DNA from: Methanobacteriota archaeon
GTDB lineage: Archaea; Hydrothermarchaeota; Hydrothermarchaeia; Hydrothermarchaeales; JACRDW01
Length of the DNA: 11,294 nt
NCBI GenBank assembly: GCA_016212785.1
Contig: JACRDW010000141.1
Coordinates: forward strand, 1-11,294
Direction: 5' to 3'
Part shown: piece after piece, positions 1 to 5,227 of the stretch
Position numbering within the stretch: the first letter of the stretch is position 1
Layout of the letters: every line of letters starts with the position of its first letter
Notes under the pieces: generated by a model
What the model was told of the DNA's origin: nothing
The model's input: only the letters and a program-made list of their open reading frames with translations
Database searches by the model: none
Position numbers and translations under genes: made by a program

Positions 1-338
1 GCATTCTCCGGGCAGACGCAGCCCTCGCCGCCCTTTTCCACAGTCCCCATAACAATCAGCTTTACGTTATCTTTATTGGAGGCATATTTTTCTGGAATGT
101 CCTCTACCTTCGGGTTGAAGTTGTATATGCCGGGAGAAATTACAGTGCGCCCCGTTATTATGTCCCTAAGCTTTGAAACAGGCGTTGGACTTGCAGTACC
201 TATAGAAGTGTGCAGATTCATTGAAGGGTCTCCATCCACTGCCAGAACTTTATATCCCTCTTCAGAGAATATTCTGGCAAGCGTTCCAGAAACAGTTGTC
301 TTGCCGGTTCCGCCCTTTCCAGAAATAGCTATCTTCAT
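1..338 (-). CDS. cooC: CODH nickel-insertion accessory ATPase CooC (N-terminal part; runs off the left edge)
   Basis: The first 112 residues of a MinD/ParA-type P-loop ATPase. A deviant Walker A, GKGGTGKTT, lies at residues 7-15 with the signature lysine K8, and the switch region reads AVDGDPSMNL at about 33-42. Residues 99-112 read TVEKGGEGCVCPEN and contain the CxC motif (C107, C109) that in the CooC family holds a dimer-bridging metal; this motif separates CooC from ordinary MinD/ParA proteins. CooC uses ATP to mature the nickel-iron C-cluster of CO dehydrogenase in the cytoplasm, which fits the cdhA gene at the other end of the window. The ATG at 338 is preceded by a good Shine-Dalgarno, GGAGTG, 6 nt upstream. 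The leader shares sequence with that of the next gene upstream. The C-terminal half is outside the window, so full length and integrity cannot be judged. Confidence 0.9.
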   Translation of the reverse strand, partial: MKIAISGKGGTGKTTVSGTLARIFSEEGYKVLAVDGDPSMNLHTSIGTASPTPVSKLRDIITGRTVISPGIYNFNPKVEDIPEKYASNKDNVKLIVMGTVEKGGEGCVCPEN

Positions 339-394
339 TTCGAGCACTCCTTCGGTCGCTCATTTCATTCGCTCCCTCAGTCGTTCTCGACCGA
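339..394 (-). repeat. 5' leader repeat, copy 1 (before cooC)
   Basis: Read on the minus strand, this 56 bp leader begins with TCGGTCGAGAACGACTGAG and ends with GAAGGAGTGCTCGAA directly before the cooC ATG. The same 19 bp beginning and, with one mismatch, the same 15 bp end bound the leader of the next gene upstream (860-914), while the middle 21-22 bp differ. The first block can fold as GTCG-AGAA-CGAC, and the second holds the ribosome binding site. Just upstream, TGAGC-TTCG-CTCA at about 400-412 (plus-strand reading) is a further small hairpin. Confidence 0.7.
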
Positions 395-415
395 GAAAGC
401 TGAGCTTCGCTCATC

Positions 416-859
416 TCAAGCCCTGCCGGCTATGATTTCCTTCAATTTTTTAACGTTATAACTGGCATCCTGCACAATATATTCTACGGGAATATCCACA
501 TGCCCGTCAAAGCCTGCAATCGCCTCAATGTAGTTCTCGCCGAGCATGACATACACTTTTGAAATGCTGTTCTTTCGTACGTAGTCGAGGAGGAATTCCA
601 CGGCGTCCTGCCTCAGCTCCCGGGCTCTCTCCAGCGTCATTCTTTCCCTGTAAAGCCCAATTTTATCGTTCAGTTTTTTGAAGCCGTAGCGCGAAGTCAA
701 AATTAGTACATCGAGGTCGAATGGAAATTTTCCCTCCGCTTTGCTTCTCCTTATCTCCTCGTAGAGAGCCCCTTCATAGGCTTCGAGTGCTGGTAAATTC
801 CTTACCTTCAGCGCATTGCTCACGTTTGCAGAGTCAGGAATAATTATAAGCCTACGCAT
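416..859 (-). CDS. YaaA/DUF6884-like protein
   Basis: A 147 aa cytoplasmic protein resembling the DUF6884 / YaaA-like group. Counting from the chosen ATG, it has an N-terminal strand (RRLIIIPDS), a helix containing ALYEEIR at about 31-37, LTSRYGF at 54-60 in the position where this group has its conserved LSAKYG-type motif, and a late strand VYVMLGENY at about 102-110. Members are linked to DNA or nucleotide handling and stress, but no reaction is established for this type and I assign none. I chose the ATG at 859 rather than the in-frame GTG at 868. GGAG ends 8 nt before the ATG, the leader matches that of cooC base for base in this part, and the GTG would overlap the ribosome binding site. 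It lies between moaE and cooC on the same strand, with a 60 nt gap upstream and a 77 nt gap downstream. Co-transcription is plausible but not shown. Confidence 0.7.
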   Translation of the reverse strand: MRRLIIIPDSANVSNALKVRNLPALEAYEGALYEEIRRSKAEGKFPFDLDVLILTSRYGFKKLNDKIGLYRERMTLERARELRQDAVEFLLDYVRKNSISKVYVMLGENYIEAIAGFDGHVDIPVEYIVQDASYNVKKLKEIIAGRA

Positions 860-914
860 TTCGAACACTCCTTCGAACTTCGACTTCGTCTCGTTCTCAG
901 TCGTTCTCGACCGA
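860..914 (-). repeat. 5' leader repeat, copy 2 (before the YaaA-like gene)
   Basis: This 55 bp leader starts on the minus strand with the same 19 bases as copy 1 (TCGGTCGAGAACGACTGAG) and ends with GAAGGAGTGTTCGAA before the ATG. Here the Shine-Dalgarno GGAGTG sits between two TTCGAA palindromes, so it could lie in the loop of a small hairpin. The middle of the leader is unlike copy 1. Confidence 0.7.
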
Positions 915-919
915 TAAAT

Positions 920-1336
920 TCATGCATGCTCCTCGACCCAGACCTCGCCGTCGCTCGTAACCTCTTTCTTCCATATCGGAACTGCTCTCTTGAGCTCGTC
1001 TATGCACCACTCGCACGCTTTGAAAGCTTCTCTCCTGTGCTCCGCCGCAGCGATTATTAAAACTATGTTCTCGCCGATTTTAATTTCTCCGGTGCGGTGG
1101 ATTATTGCCACCTCAAGCACATCAAAATTTTTCAGAGCTCTTTCCCTGAGTTCTTCCAATTTTTTATGCGCCATCCCGGCGTAGTGCTCGTACTGCAATT
1201 TCTTAATATCTTTGCCCCTCGAAAATTCTCTGGCAGTTCCGAGAAACGCTACGATGCCGCCTATTCTCGCAGACTTCGCTTTGACTTTTTTGATTTCTTC
1301 CTCGACTGAAAAATCTTCTTTTTGGATTTTAATCAT
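920..1336 (-). CDS. moaE: Molybdopterin synthase catalytic subunit MoaE
   Basis: A complete 138 aa MoaE, the large subunit that transfers two sulfurs from the MoaD thiocarboxylate to cyclic pyranopterin monophosphate to give molybdopterin. Family landmarks are in order: GGIVAFLGTARE at 26-37, LQYEHYAGMA at 47-56, HRTGEIKIGE at 80-89, EHRREAF at 99-105, and PIWKKE at 120-125 with the catalytic lysine region, then the WVEEHA end. Length is normal for the family. The ATG overlaps the 3' end of moaD by 8 nt, and a GGGTG stretch inside moaD can serve as ribosome binding site, so translation is probably coupled. The cofactor would be needed for the tungsten or molybdenum enzymes of a Wood-Ljungdahl archaeon, such as formylmethanofuran dehydrogenase; that link is inference. 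Confidence 0.95.
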   Translation of the reverse strand: MIKIQKEDFSVEEEIKKVKAKSARIGGIVAFLGTAREFSRGKDIKKLQYEHYAGMAHKKLEELRERALKNFDVLEVAIIHRTGEIKIGENIVLIIAAAEHRREAFKACEWCIDELKRAVPIWKKEVTSDGEVWVEEHA

Positions 1337-1595
1337 GTCTGCACCCGCCGGAAACAGGGGGAAATATCGCTATCTCGTCACCTTCTTTTACGACAGCATC
1401 TTCGGCAGCTACTTCCTCGTTCAGGGCTACTACTGCATTCCCTTCGGCTATCAATTTTTTCAGTCCAGGAATTTTTTTTTCCAGCGCTTCAATCACGTTT
1501 TCAACAGTAGTCTCTCCACCGGTGCTCAATTTTATTTCGGATTTTCCAATTTTTTCCCTAAAACTTGCAAAAAATTTTACAGTCACCATAGTCAC
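1329..1595 (-). CDS. moaD: Molybdopterin synthase sulfur carrier MoaD, with a four-residue tail after Gly-Gly
   Basis: An 88 aa beta-grasp protein of the MoaD/ThiS/SAMP group: VTVKFFASFREKIG at the N-terminus, VENVIEAL in the middle, and GDEIAIFPPVSGG near the end. MoaD normally ends at Gly-Gly, whose last carboxylate becomes the thiocarboxylate sulfur donor. Here G83-G84 is followed by CRHD before the stop. The codon after GG is TGC, one base away from the stop TGA, so the tail may be a lost stop; it would have to be clipped, or be tolerated, for the carrier to work. The start is GTG at 1595, overlapping the hxlB stop, or ATG at 1589 two codons later. It sits between hxlB and moaE with overlaps on both sides, which is clear operon structure. 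Confidence 0.9.
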   Translation of the reverse strand: MTMVTVKFFASFREKIGKSEIKLSTGGETTVENVIEALEKKIPGLKKLIAEGNAVVALNEEVAAEDAVVKEGDEIAIFPPVSGGCRHD

Positions 1596-2179
1596 TCTAT
1601 CGTTGCGTGCCGCATGCGCATGTAATCCTCACTTTTTTTGAGGCGTGCCATCAGCTCGGCTACCAGGCTGTCGAGAAAAATCAAAACAGAAATCTCGAAA
1701 AGCGTTCCCAGAGGCGCAAGCGAGTAGTGCTCCCCCTTGATTTGCCTCATTAAAAAATCCTTGTCTCCTCGAAGCTTTGTCCTGCCCTTTACTACCACAA
1801 TGCAATCCGCGAGCTTGCCTGTTGAGGAGTCTGGATAAGAAGTTATCAAAGCTACCTTAGCCTTGACGTTCCTTGCTATTTTAGCTGCGCTGACCACTGA
1901 AGTAGTTTCTCCAGAACCGGAGATCGTTATCAGAAGGTCGCCTTCTTCTATCGCAGGAGTAACGGTCTCCCCTATCACGAATACGTTTATCCCGAGGTGC
2001 ATCAAGCGCATTGCAAACGCTCTCGCTACTAAACCAGATCTGCCTGCGCCGTAAACAAAAACTTTATTTGCTTTTTCCAGGGAATTTATCAGAGCACTTA
2101 CCTGCTTTTTATCCAGAGAATCTGCAACATTTTCTACGTGCTGCGCGATGCTGGACATGGCTTCCTTCAGAACGTCCAT
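1592..2179 (-). CDS. hxlB: 6-phospho-3-hexuloisomerase (SIS domain), HxlB
   Basis: A 195 aa single-SIS-domain isomerase. It has a phosphosugar-binding loop GAGRSG at 44-49, ETVTPAI at 71-77, SGSGET at 87-92, GRTKL at 132-136 and a C-terminal RHATIE matching the RHANLE-type ending of the PHI/HxlB family. The enzyme interconverts D-arabino-3-hexulose 6-phosphate and fructose 6-phosphate. With hexulose-phosphate synthase (not in this window) it forms the ribulose-monophosphate route. In many archaea without an oxidative pentose phosphate pathway this route runs backwards to supply ribulose 5-phosphate, releasing formaldehyde. The ATG at 2179 has AGGAAGG upstream. The upstream gene ends 22 nt away and the downstream moaD overlaps its stop. 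Length is normal. Confidence 0.9.
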   Translation of the reverse strand: MDVLKEAMSSIAQHVENVADSLDKKQVSALINSLEKANKVFVYGAGRSGLVARAFAMRLMHLGINVFVIGETVTPAIEEGDLLITISGSGETTSVVSAAKIARNVKAKVALITSYPDSSTGKLADCIVVVKGRTKLRGDKDFLMRQIKGEHYSLAPLGTLFEISVLIFLDSLVAELMARLKKSEDYMRMRHATIE

Positions 2180-2201
2180 GGAAGTACCTTCCTATTCCTT
2201 T

Positions 2202-3005
2202 CTATATATCTTTTTTGTTTAACGGGCAGTAGGTATAGACGCAGGTTGCGCAGTCCCCTCTCAGCGCCTTTATCTCCTTCTCACCTTTTATCGATTCTAC
2301 GATCTCGATTGCTTTTCTGACTTTTTTCTCCTCGCCCTCAACGAGGAAAGTCCTGCAGGCAGAGTTTCCTATGCTTCCGGAGCCTATGGAAACTGCGCTG
2401 ACGCCTGCGAGAATCTCGAACGCCTCGATTTCGGTGATTACCTTCCCAGAAACCGGCATTATGCCGACCGGTATGCCGGTTGAATAGCTGACCTCGTAGA
2501 TGCCGGCTGCTTTAGAAATTTCATCCACAGAGTTTGGAATCAGCTTTTCCAATCCGACAGGAATAATCAGCTTTATCCCTCTCGCCTTTATCACGCCCAG
2601 CACGCTCGCAATCGTGCCGCCTGTGAGGCTTGCCATCATCACTCCCGCCGTGCCCCCAAAATCAAGCGCATTGGCGCCTTTTATAAAGACATCGTCATTC
2701 TTCATCCTCTTTACAGCTTCTTCTATATTCTCCTCTATTACCCTGCCTTTTTCAAGAACAATGCTCTTCAATCTCTCGGAGGCAGGCACGACGCAGGTGC
2801 CGTGCTCGTCCACAAAACCAGCGATGTATTTCTCCTTCTCTATTTTTCTTCCGAGTATTTCCTCTGCAACAAACGCGTTTGTCGAACCTAAGGCTATGGC
2901 TACGATGCCGTTCTTCAGGGCTTTTTTGACCCACTCGTGCTCTCTAACAGCCCTACCAATCAGCCTTTTTGATTCCGGAGCAGCAAGGGTAAACTGAGCC
3001 TTCAT
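2202..3005 (-). CDS. Conserved archaeal protein of unknown function with C-terminal cysteine cluster
   Basis: A 267 aa soluble protein that I cannot name with confidence. It is rich in glycine loops: VAIALGSTNAFVAEEI at 35-50, VFIKGANALDFGGTAGVM at 106-123, and AVSIGSGSIGNSACR at 204-218. The first two are reminiscent of the Rossmann-like NagB/RpiA/CoA-transferase fold, in which a phosphosugar or acyl substrate is held at such loops, but this is a weak resemblance only. The C-terminal tail carries CATCVYTYCP (C252, C255, C260), which could hold a metal or iron-sulfur cluster together with C71 or C217. Its ATG overlaps the stop of the smaller gene upstream (ATGA), so the two are translationally coupled and probably act together. 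It precedes hxlB by 22 nt, which suggests, without proof, a role in sugar phosphate or one-carbon metabolism. Confidence 0.75.
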   Translation of the reverse strand: MKAQFTLAAPESKRLIGRAVREHEWVKKALKNGIVAIALGSTNAFVAEEILGRKIEKEKYIAGFVDEHGTCVVPASERLKSIVLEKGRVIEENIEEAVKRMKNDDVFIKGANALDFGGTAGVMMASLTGGTIASVLGVIKARGIKLIIPVGLEKLIPNSVDEISKAAGIYEVSYSTGIPVGIMPVSGKVITEIEAFEILAGVSAVSIGSGSIGNSACRTFLVEGEEKKVRKAIEIVESIKGEKEIKALRGDCATCVYTYCPLNKKDI

Positions 3006-3286
3006 CAGCCGGTTCTCTCCCTGATGTAGTCTATCCTGCAGTCTGTATCCTTTGCGAGCTTCTCAATTTTCTGGACTGCCTTTTCTCTATCTTTTTTAGA
3101 GCCCACCAGATAGAACCTCATAACAGAGGGCATCTTTTCTTCTATCCCAGATTTCAGGGCTGCGAATGAGACCTCGCAGTGCATCACTTCCACGTCTATG
3201 TCTTCCAAAGCCTTGGAAAGCTTGAATATTATCTCCCTTTCCAGAATGTGTCCGACCATTCTTACCTCGGTTTTCGCCTCGAGCAA
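3005..3286 (-). CDS. Small conserved-type protein of unknown function, coupled to the 267 aa protein
   Basis: About 93 aa. It reads as an alternating strand and helix protein (VRMVGHILEREIIFKLSKALEDIDVEVMHCEVSF, then MRFYLVGSKKDREKAVQKIEKLAK), a pattern resembling small ferredoxin-like alpha/beta regulatory domains such as NIL or ACT. I do not recognise the family. The frame stays open from a TTG at 3343, but that start falls inside a perfect inverted repeat. I prefer the TTG at 3286, which has AGAGGTGA 5 nt upstream. An ATG at 3259 with GAGG 5 nt upstream is a third option. The stop overlaps the ATG of the 267 aa gene, and this pair heads the hxlB-moaD-moaE run. Confidence 0.65.
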   Translation of the reverse strand: MLEAKTEVRMVGHILEREIIFKLSKALEDIDVEVMHCEVSFAALKSGIEEKMPSVMRFYLVGSKKDREKAVQKIEKLAKDTDCRIDYIRERTG

Positions 3287-3311
3287 AAAATCACCTCTTT
3301 CAACGTAGAAA

Positions 3312-3361
3312 TTTTCAACGTCTGAAAATTTTGCCGAAGGCAAAATTTTCTATGTTGAAAA
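3312..3361. repeat. 50 bp nested inverted repeat between divergent genes
   Basis: An inner perfect 12 bp inverted repeat (GAAAATTTTGCC at 3324-3335, loop GAA, GGCAAAATTTTC at 3339-3350) sits inside an outer perfect 8 bp pair (TTTTCAAC at 3312-3319, GTTGAAAA at 3354-3361) with a 4/3 nt internal loop. It fills the space between the minus-strand 93 aa gene and the plus-strand metallophosphoesterase and ends exactly at the latter's ATG. It could be a shared operator, an RNA hairpin made on either strand, or a small inserted palindrome. Confidence 0.8.
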
Positions 3362-4099
3362 ATGCAGCCGATTTACAGCGAGAAAGCCCTGGTGCTCGGA
3401 GAGCATATGATTATAGCTGACCTGCACCTCGGCGTAGAACATGAATTTTCTGAGAGAGGAATGCTCATTCAGTCGCAGTTAAAGAAAATGAAAGACAAAA
3501 TAGCAGAGCTCCTGAAGATTTCAGGGGCTAAAAAACTCATAATTCTCGGAGACCTGAAGCACAACATACCGAAGATATCCTGGCAGGAGTATGCAGAAAT
3601 TCCCAGGTTTATCGACAGCCTATCCAAGCGTGCAGAGTTAATCTTAATAAAAGGAAACCATGACGGAAACTTGGAAAAATTGCTGCCGGAATTTAAAATA
3701 CTGAAGAAATTTTCAATCGGCAGAGAGGCTCTGCTGATGCACGGCCATGCCGGCGAGAATGAGCTGGATTACAATTACATAATCATGGGGCACAACCATC
3801 CCTGCATAGACTTCAAAGACGAATTCGGGCGCAGCATCAGAGAGAGCGCCTGGATAAGAGCCAAGTTCGCACAAAAAGCCAGAAAACTCTACAAACTCAA
3901 GAAAAATCCGGATATAATAATAATGCCTGCGTTCAACGACCTGCTGTACGGCACTCCATTCAATGCAAAAGCCAATCTTCTTGGTCCTTTCTTCAAGAGA
4001 GGGCTGATAGACCTGGAGAATGCCAAAGCCTATCTCCTCGACGGAACCTTTTTAGGGAAGATAAAAGAATTAGAGGCCCCCGGCAAGGAAAGCTACTAA
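3362..4099 (+). CDS. Calcineurin-like metallophosphoesterase (archaeal COG1407-like type)
   Basis: A 245 aa dinuclear metallophosphoesterase with all the metal-binding motifs in order: DLHLG at 20-24, GDLKHN at 63-68, GNHDG at 98-102, HGH at 127-129 and GHNHP at 143-147. The C-terminal third (PAFNDLLYGTPFN at about 194-206) resembles the archaeal ICC-like phosphoesterase group COG1407, whose substrate is not established. A nuclease or phosphodiesterase role is possible; a helicase is found beside bacterial relatives but not here. The ATG at 3362 has no Shine-Dalgarno and abuts an inverted repeat, so a leaderless transcript is likely. Its end overlaps the convergent prenyltransferase gene by 30 bp, tail to tail. 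Confidence 0.85.
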   Translation: MQPIYSEKALVLGEHMIIADLHLGVEHEFSERGMLIQSQLKKMKDKIAELLKISGAKKLIILGDLKHNIPKISWQEYAEIPRFIDSLSKRAELILIKGNHDGNLEKLLPEFKILKKFSIGREALLMHGHAGENELDYNYIIMGHNHPCIDFKDEFGRSIRESAWIRAKFAQKARKLYKLKKNPDIIIMPAFNDLLYGTPFNAKANLLGPFFKRGLIDLENAKAYLLDGTFLGKIKELEAPGKESY

Positions 4100-4897
4100 T
4101 CCAAACAGCATTCCGAGCTTTACCAGCTTCTGCGTTTCCCGTGCTCTCTTGCTTCTCAGCTTCAGAGCAGCGTAAACAAAAATTGCATCTGCCAAAGCAA
4201 CTGCTGCGAGATAATTTATGCTCAAAATTCCGAGTATATATGGCAGGGGGCTGATAATAACTGCCGCCAGTATAAAAGTACTCGCAAGCGTTGCAGATTT
4301 TTCAATCCCTATTTCTACTGGCAGAGTTTTTATAACTTTTCTGTCCCCCTCTAAATCTTCTATGTCCTTGATTATTTCCCGTCCGGTATTCGCCAAGCCT
4401 GCCAGCAGTGCTAGAAGAAGGGTAACCAGCGCATTTCCAACCACAACGCCTCCAAAAAGAAATGGCGAGGCTGCTAAATAGCTGACCGTAAAATTTTTAC
4501 TAATGCCGCCGCTTTTCTTTATTCTCCATGCATACGCATAGAGCAGCACAGAATTAAAGGCAGCAATTAACAGCGCAGCTCTATTTATAAAAATCGAAAC
4601 CAAAACGCCAACAGCAAACACGCCCAGAGCATACAAATGCGCGGCACCGAGCGAAATTTTCCCGGACGGCAGCGGTCGGCTTGGATTGTTTATCCCGTCA
4701 ATTTCGAAATCGAAATAATCGTTTATAACATTTCCAGCGCCGCACACGAGAAAAGCTACCAGAAATGCGAGATAAACATCTGTTGTAAAAAATGTTTCAG
4801 ACGCTACGGCAGCGCCTACTATGACAGCTGTGCCTGCCATAAAACAATTAAACGGTCTCAGAATATTAATATACTGGAGCAAACAACATCCCAGCAT
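4070..4897 (-). CDS. UbiA-family prenyltransferase, probably digeranylgeranylglyceryl phosphate synthase
   Basis: A 275 aa polytopic membrane protein with about eight to nine hydrophobic segments. The first Asp-rich motif is NDYFDFEID at 59-67 and the second is DIEDLEGD at 178-185; between them they bind the diphosphate through Mg2+. RPLPSG at 74-79 is also typical. LRPFNCFMAG near the N-terminus and the overall length match archaeal DGGGP synthase, which adds the second geranylgeranyl chain to GGGP in ether-lipid synthesis. Other UbiA enzymes (chlorophyll or quinone type) are less likely in this setting, but the substrate cannot be read from motifs alone. The ATG at 4897 lacks a Shine-Dalgarno and has a TATA-like element about 22 nt upstream, consistent with leaderless translation. 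It diverges from tRNA-Gln and overlaps the phosphoesterase gene at its end. Confidence 0.88.
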   Translation of the reverse strand: MLGCCLLQYINILRPFNCFMAGTAVIVGAAVASETFFTTDVYLAFLVAFLVCGAGNVINDYFDFEIDGINNPSRPLPSGKISLGAAHLYALGVFAVGVLVSIFINRAALLIAAFNSVLLYAYAWRIKKSGGISKNFTVSYLAASPFLFGGVVVGNALVTLLLALLAGLANTGREIIKDIEDLEGDRKVIKTLPVEIGIEKSATLASTFILAAVIISPLPYILGILSINYLAAVALADAIFVYAALKLRSKRARETQKLVKLGMLFGLVAFLAGGL

Positions 4898-4911
4898 TTA
4901 CTCATAAGCCA

Positions 4912-4926
4912 GATATTTAAATTTAA
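4912..4926. promoter_or_regulatory. Shared TATA-box region for the prenyltransferase gene and tRNA-Gln
   Basis: The near-palindromic AT tract GATATTTAAATTTAA lies about 22 nt before the ATG of the minus-strand prenyltransferase gene and about 26 nt before the 5' end of the plus-strand tRNA-Gln. It is therefore suitably placed to serve as archaeal TATA box in both directions. The 46 bp between the two genes holds no other obvious element. Confidence 0.6.
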
Positions 4927-4943
4927 TCATCGATTATCATCAA

Positions 4944-5016
4944 AGCCCGGTAGTGTAGCGGTCAATCATGCGGGACTCTGGATCCTGCGACAGAGGTTCG
5001 AATCCTCTCCGGGCTA
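4944..5016 (+). tRNA. tRNA-Gln (anticodon CTG)
   Basis: A 73 nt intronless tRNA. The acceptor stem AGCCCGG (4944-4950) pairs with CCGGGCT (5009-5015), and the discriminator is A5016. The anticodon stem CGGGA/TCCTG closes the loop CTCTGGA, giving anticodon CTG at 4978-4980. The T arm is AGAGG-TTCGAAT-CCTCT. No CCA is encoded. The last 17 bases, plus one base beyond the gene, are repeated exactly at 5112-5129. Confidence 0.95.
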
Positions 5017-5017
5017 T

Positions 5018-5111
5018 AACCCTTTCTTTTAAAAAGAAAGGTCTATCACCCCAAAGAAAATAGAGTCAATATTTATTTTCCGCCAGCGCTTTTATTAAAA
5101 GGGCTGGTTCT
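5018..5111 (+). mobile_element. Short hairpin-capped insertion downstream of tRNA-Gln
   Basis: A 94 bp block bounded by exact 18 bp direct repeats GAATCCTCTCCGGGCTAT at 5000-5017 (inside tRNA-Gln) and 5112-5129. One end has a hairpin with 9 bp arms CCTTTCTTT/AAAGAAAGG (5021-5041) followed by TCTATCACCCC. The other has a two-part hairpin CCAGC-G-CTTTT / AAAAG-G-GCTGG (5083-5107). There is no coding potential. The TAACCC...AAAGGTCTATCACCCC end recurs in inverted orientation between top6B and top6A (6464-6494), and the other end, GGCTGGTTCTGAATCC (5102-5117), recurs beside tRNA-Lys. I read it as a tiny non-autonomous insertion; an integrase-type att scar is the alternative. Confidence 0.6.
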
Positions 5112-5128
5112 GAATCCTCTCCGGGCTA
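5107..5128 (+). pseudogene. Partial tRNA-Gln 3' end (T arm and acceptor strand)
   Basis: GGTTCTGAATCC followed by TCTCCGGGCTA matches the T loop, T-stem and acceptor 3' strand of the intact tRNA-Gln at 4944-5016, except for one inserted T in the loop (GGTTCTGAATCC against GGTTCGAATCC). There is no 5' half. It is best explained as the far side of a duplication made when DNA inserted at the tRNA 3' end. Confidence 0.75.
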
Positions 5129-5129
5129 T

Positions 5130-5227
5130 TCTCAGCATTCGTCGCATTCGCTCCTCTGCCGAGACCCAAATTTGCACTACACCAAAGGTGTAGTGCGAAA
5201 TGATGGTCAACCTTTCAGAAGGTTGCT
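5130..5227 (-). repeat. Partial copy of the insertion family, with two hairpins, behind top6A
   Basis: This 98 bp spacer between the tRNA fragment and the top6A stop has no gene. It carries a perfect 10 bp hairpin, GCACTACACC-AAA-GGTGTAGTGC (5174-5196), and a second hairpin, CAACCTT-TCAG-AAGGTTG (5208-5225). The sequence GCGAAATGATGGTC plus the second hairpin matches, in inverted orientation, one end of the block between top6B and top6A (6334-6363), with paired changes in the stem (AACCTT/AAGGTT against AGCCTT/AAGGCT). The rest (5130-5165) shows only an ATTCGTCGCATTCGCTC simple-repeat flavour. Confidence 0.55.

Noticed and set aside
2500..2997. 165-codon plus-strand open frame
   Set aside because: Antisense shadow of the 267 aa gene, which has better start context, operon overlaps and a protein-like composition.
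5021..5041. Intrinsic terminator after tRNA-Gln
   Set aside because: There is a 9 bp hairpin but no T tract after it; archaeal termination relies on T-runs, and the short T-rich arm alone is weak evidence.
5160..5225. Hammerhead or other self-cleaving ribozyme at the GAAA next to the 10 bp hairpin
   Set aside because: CGAAA follows a stem as in a hammerhead, but the required CUGAUGA before that stem is missing (CCCAAATTT instead).
4920..5227. Integrated virus or plasmid at tRNA-Gln
   Set aside because: The duplication encloses under 100 bp and there is no integrase or other mobile-element gene anywhere in the window.
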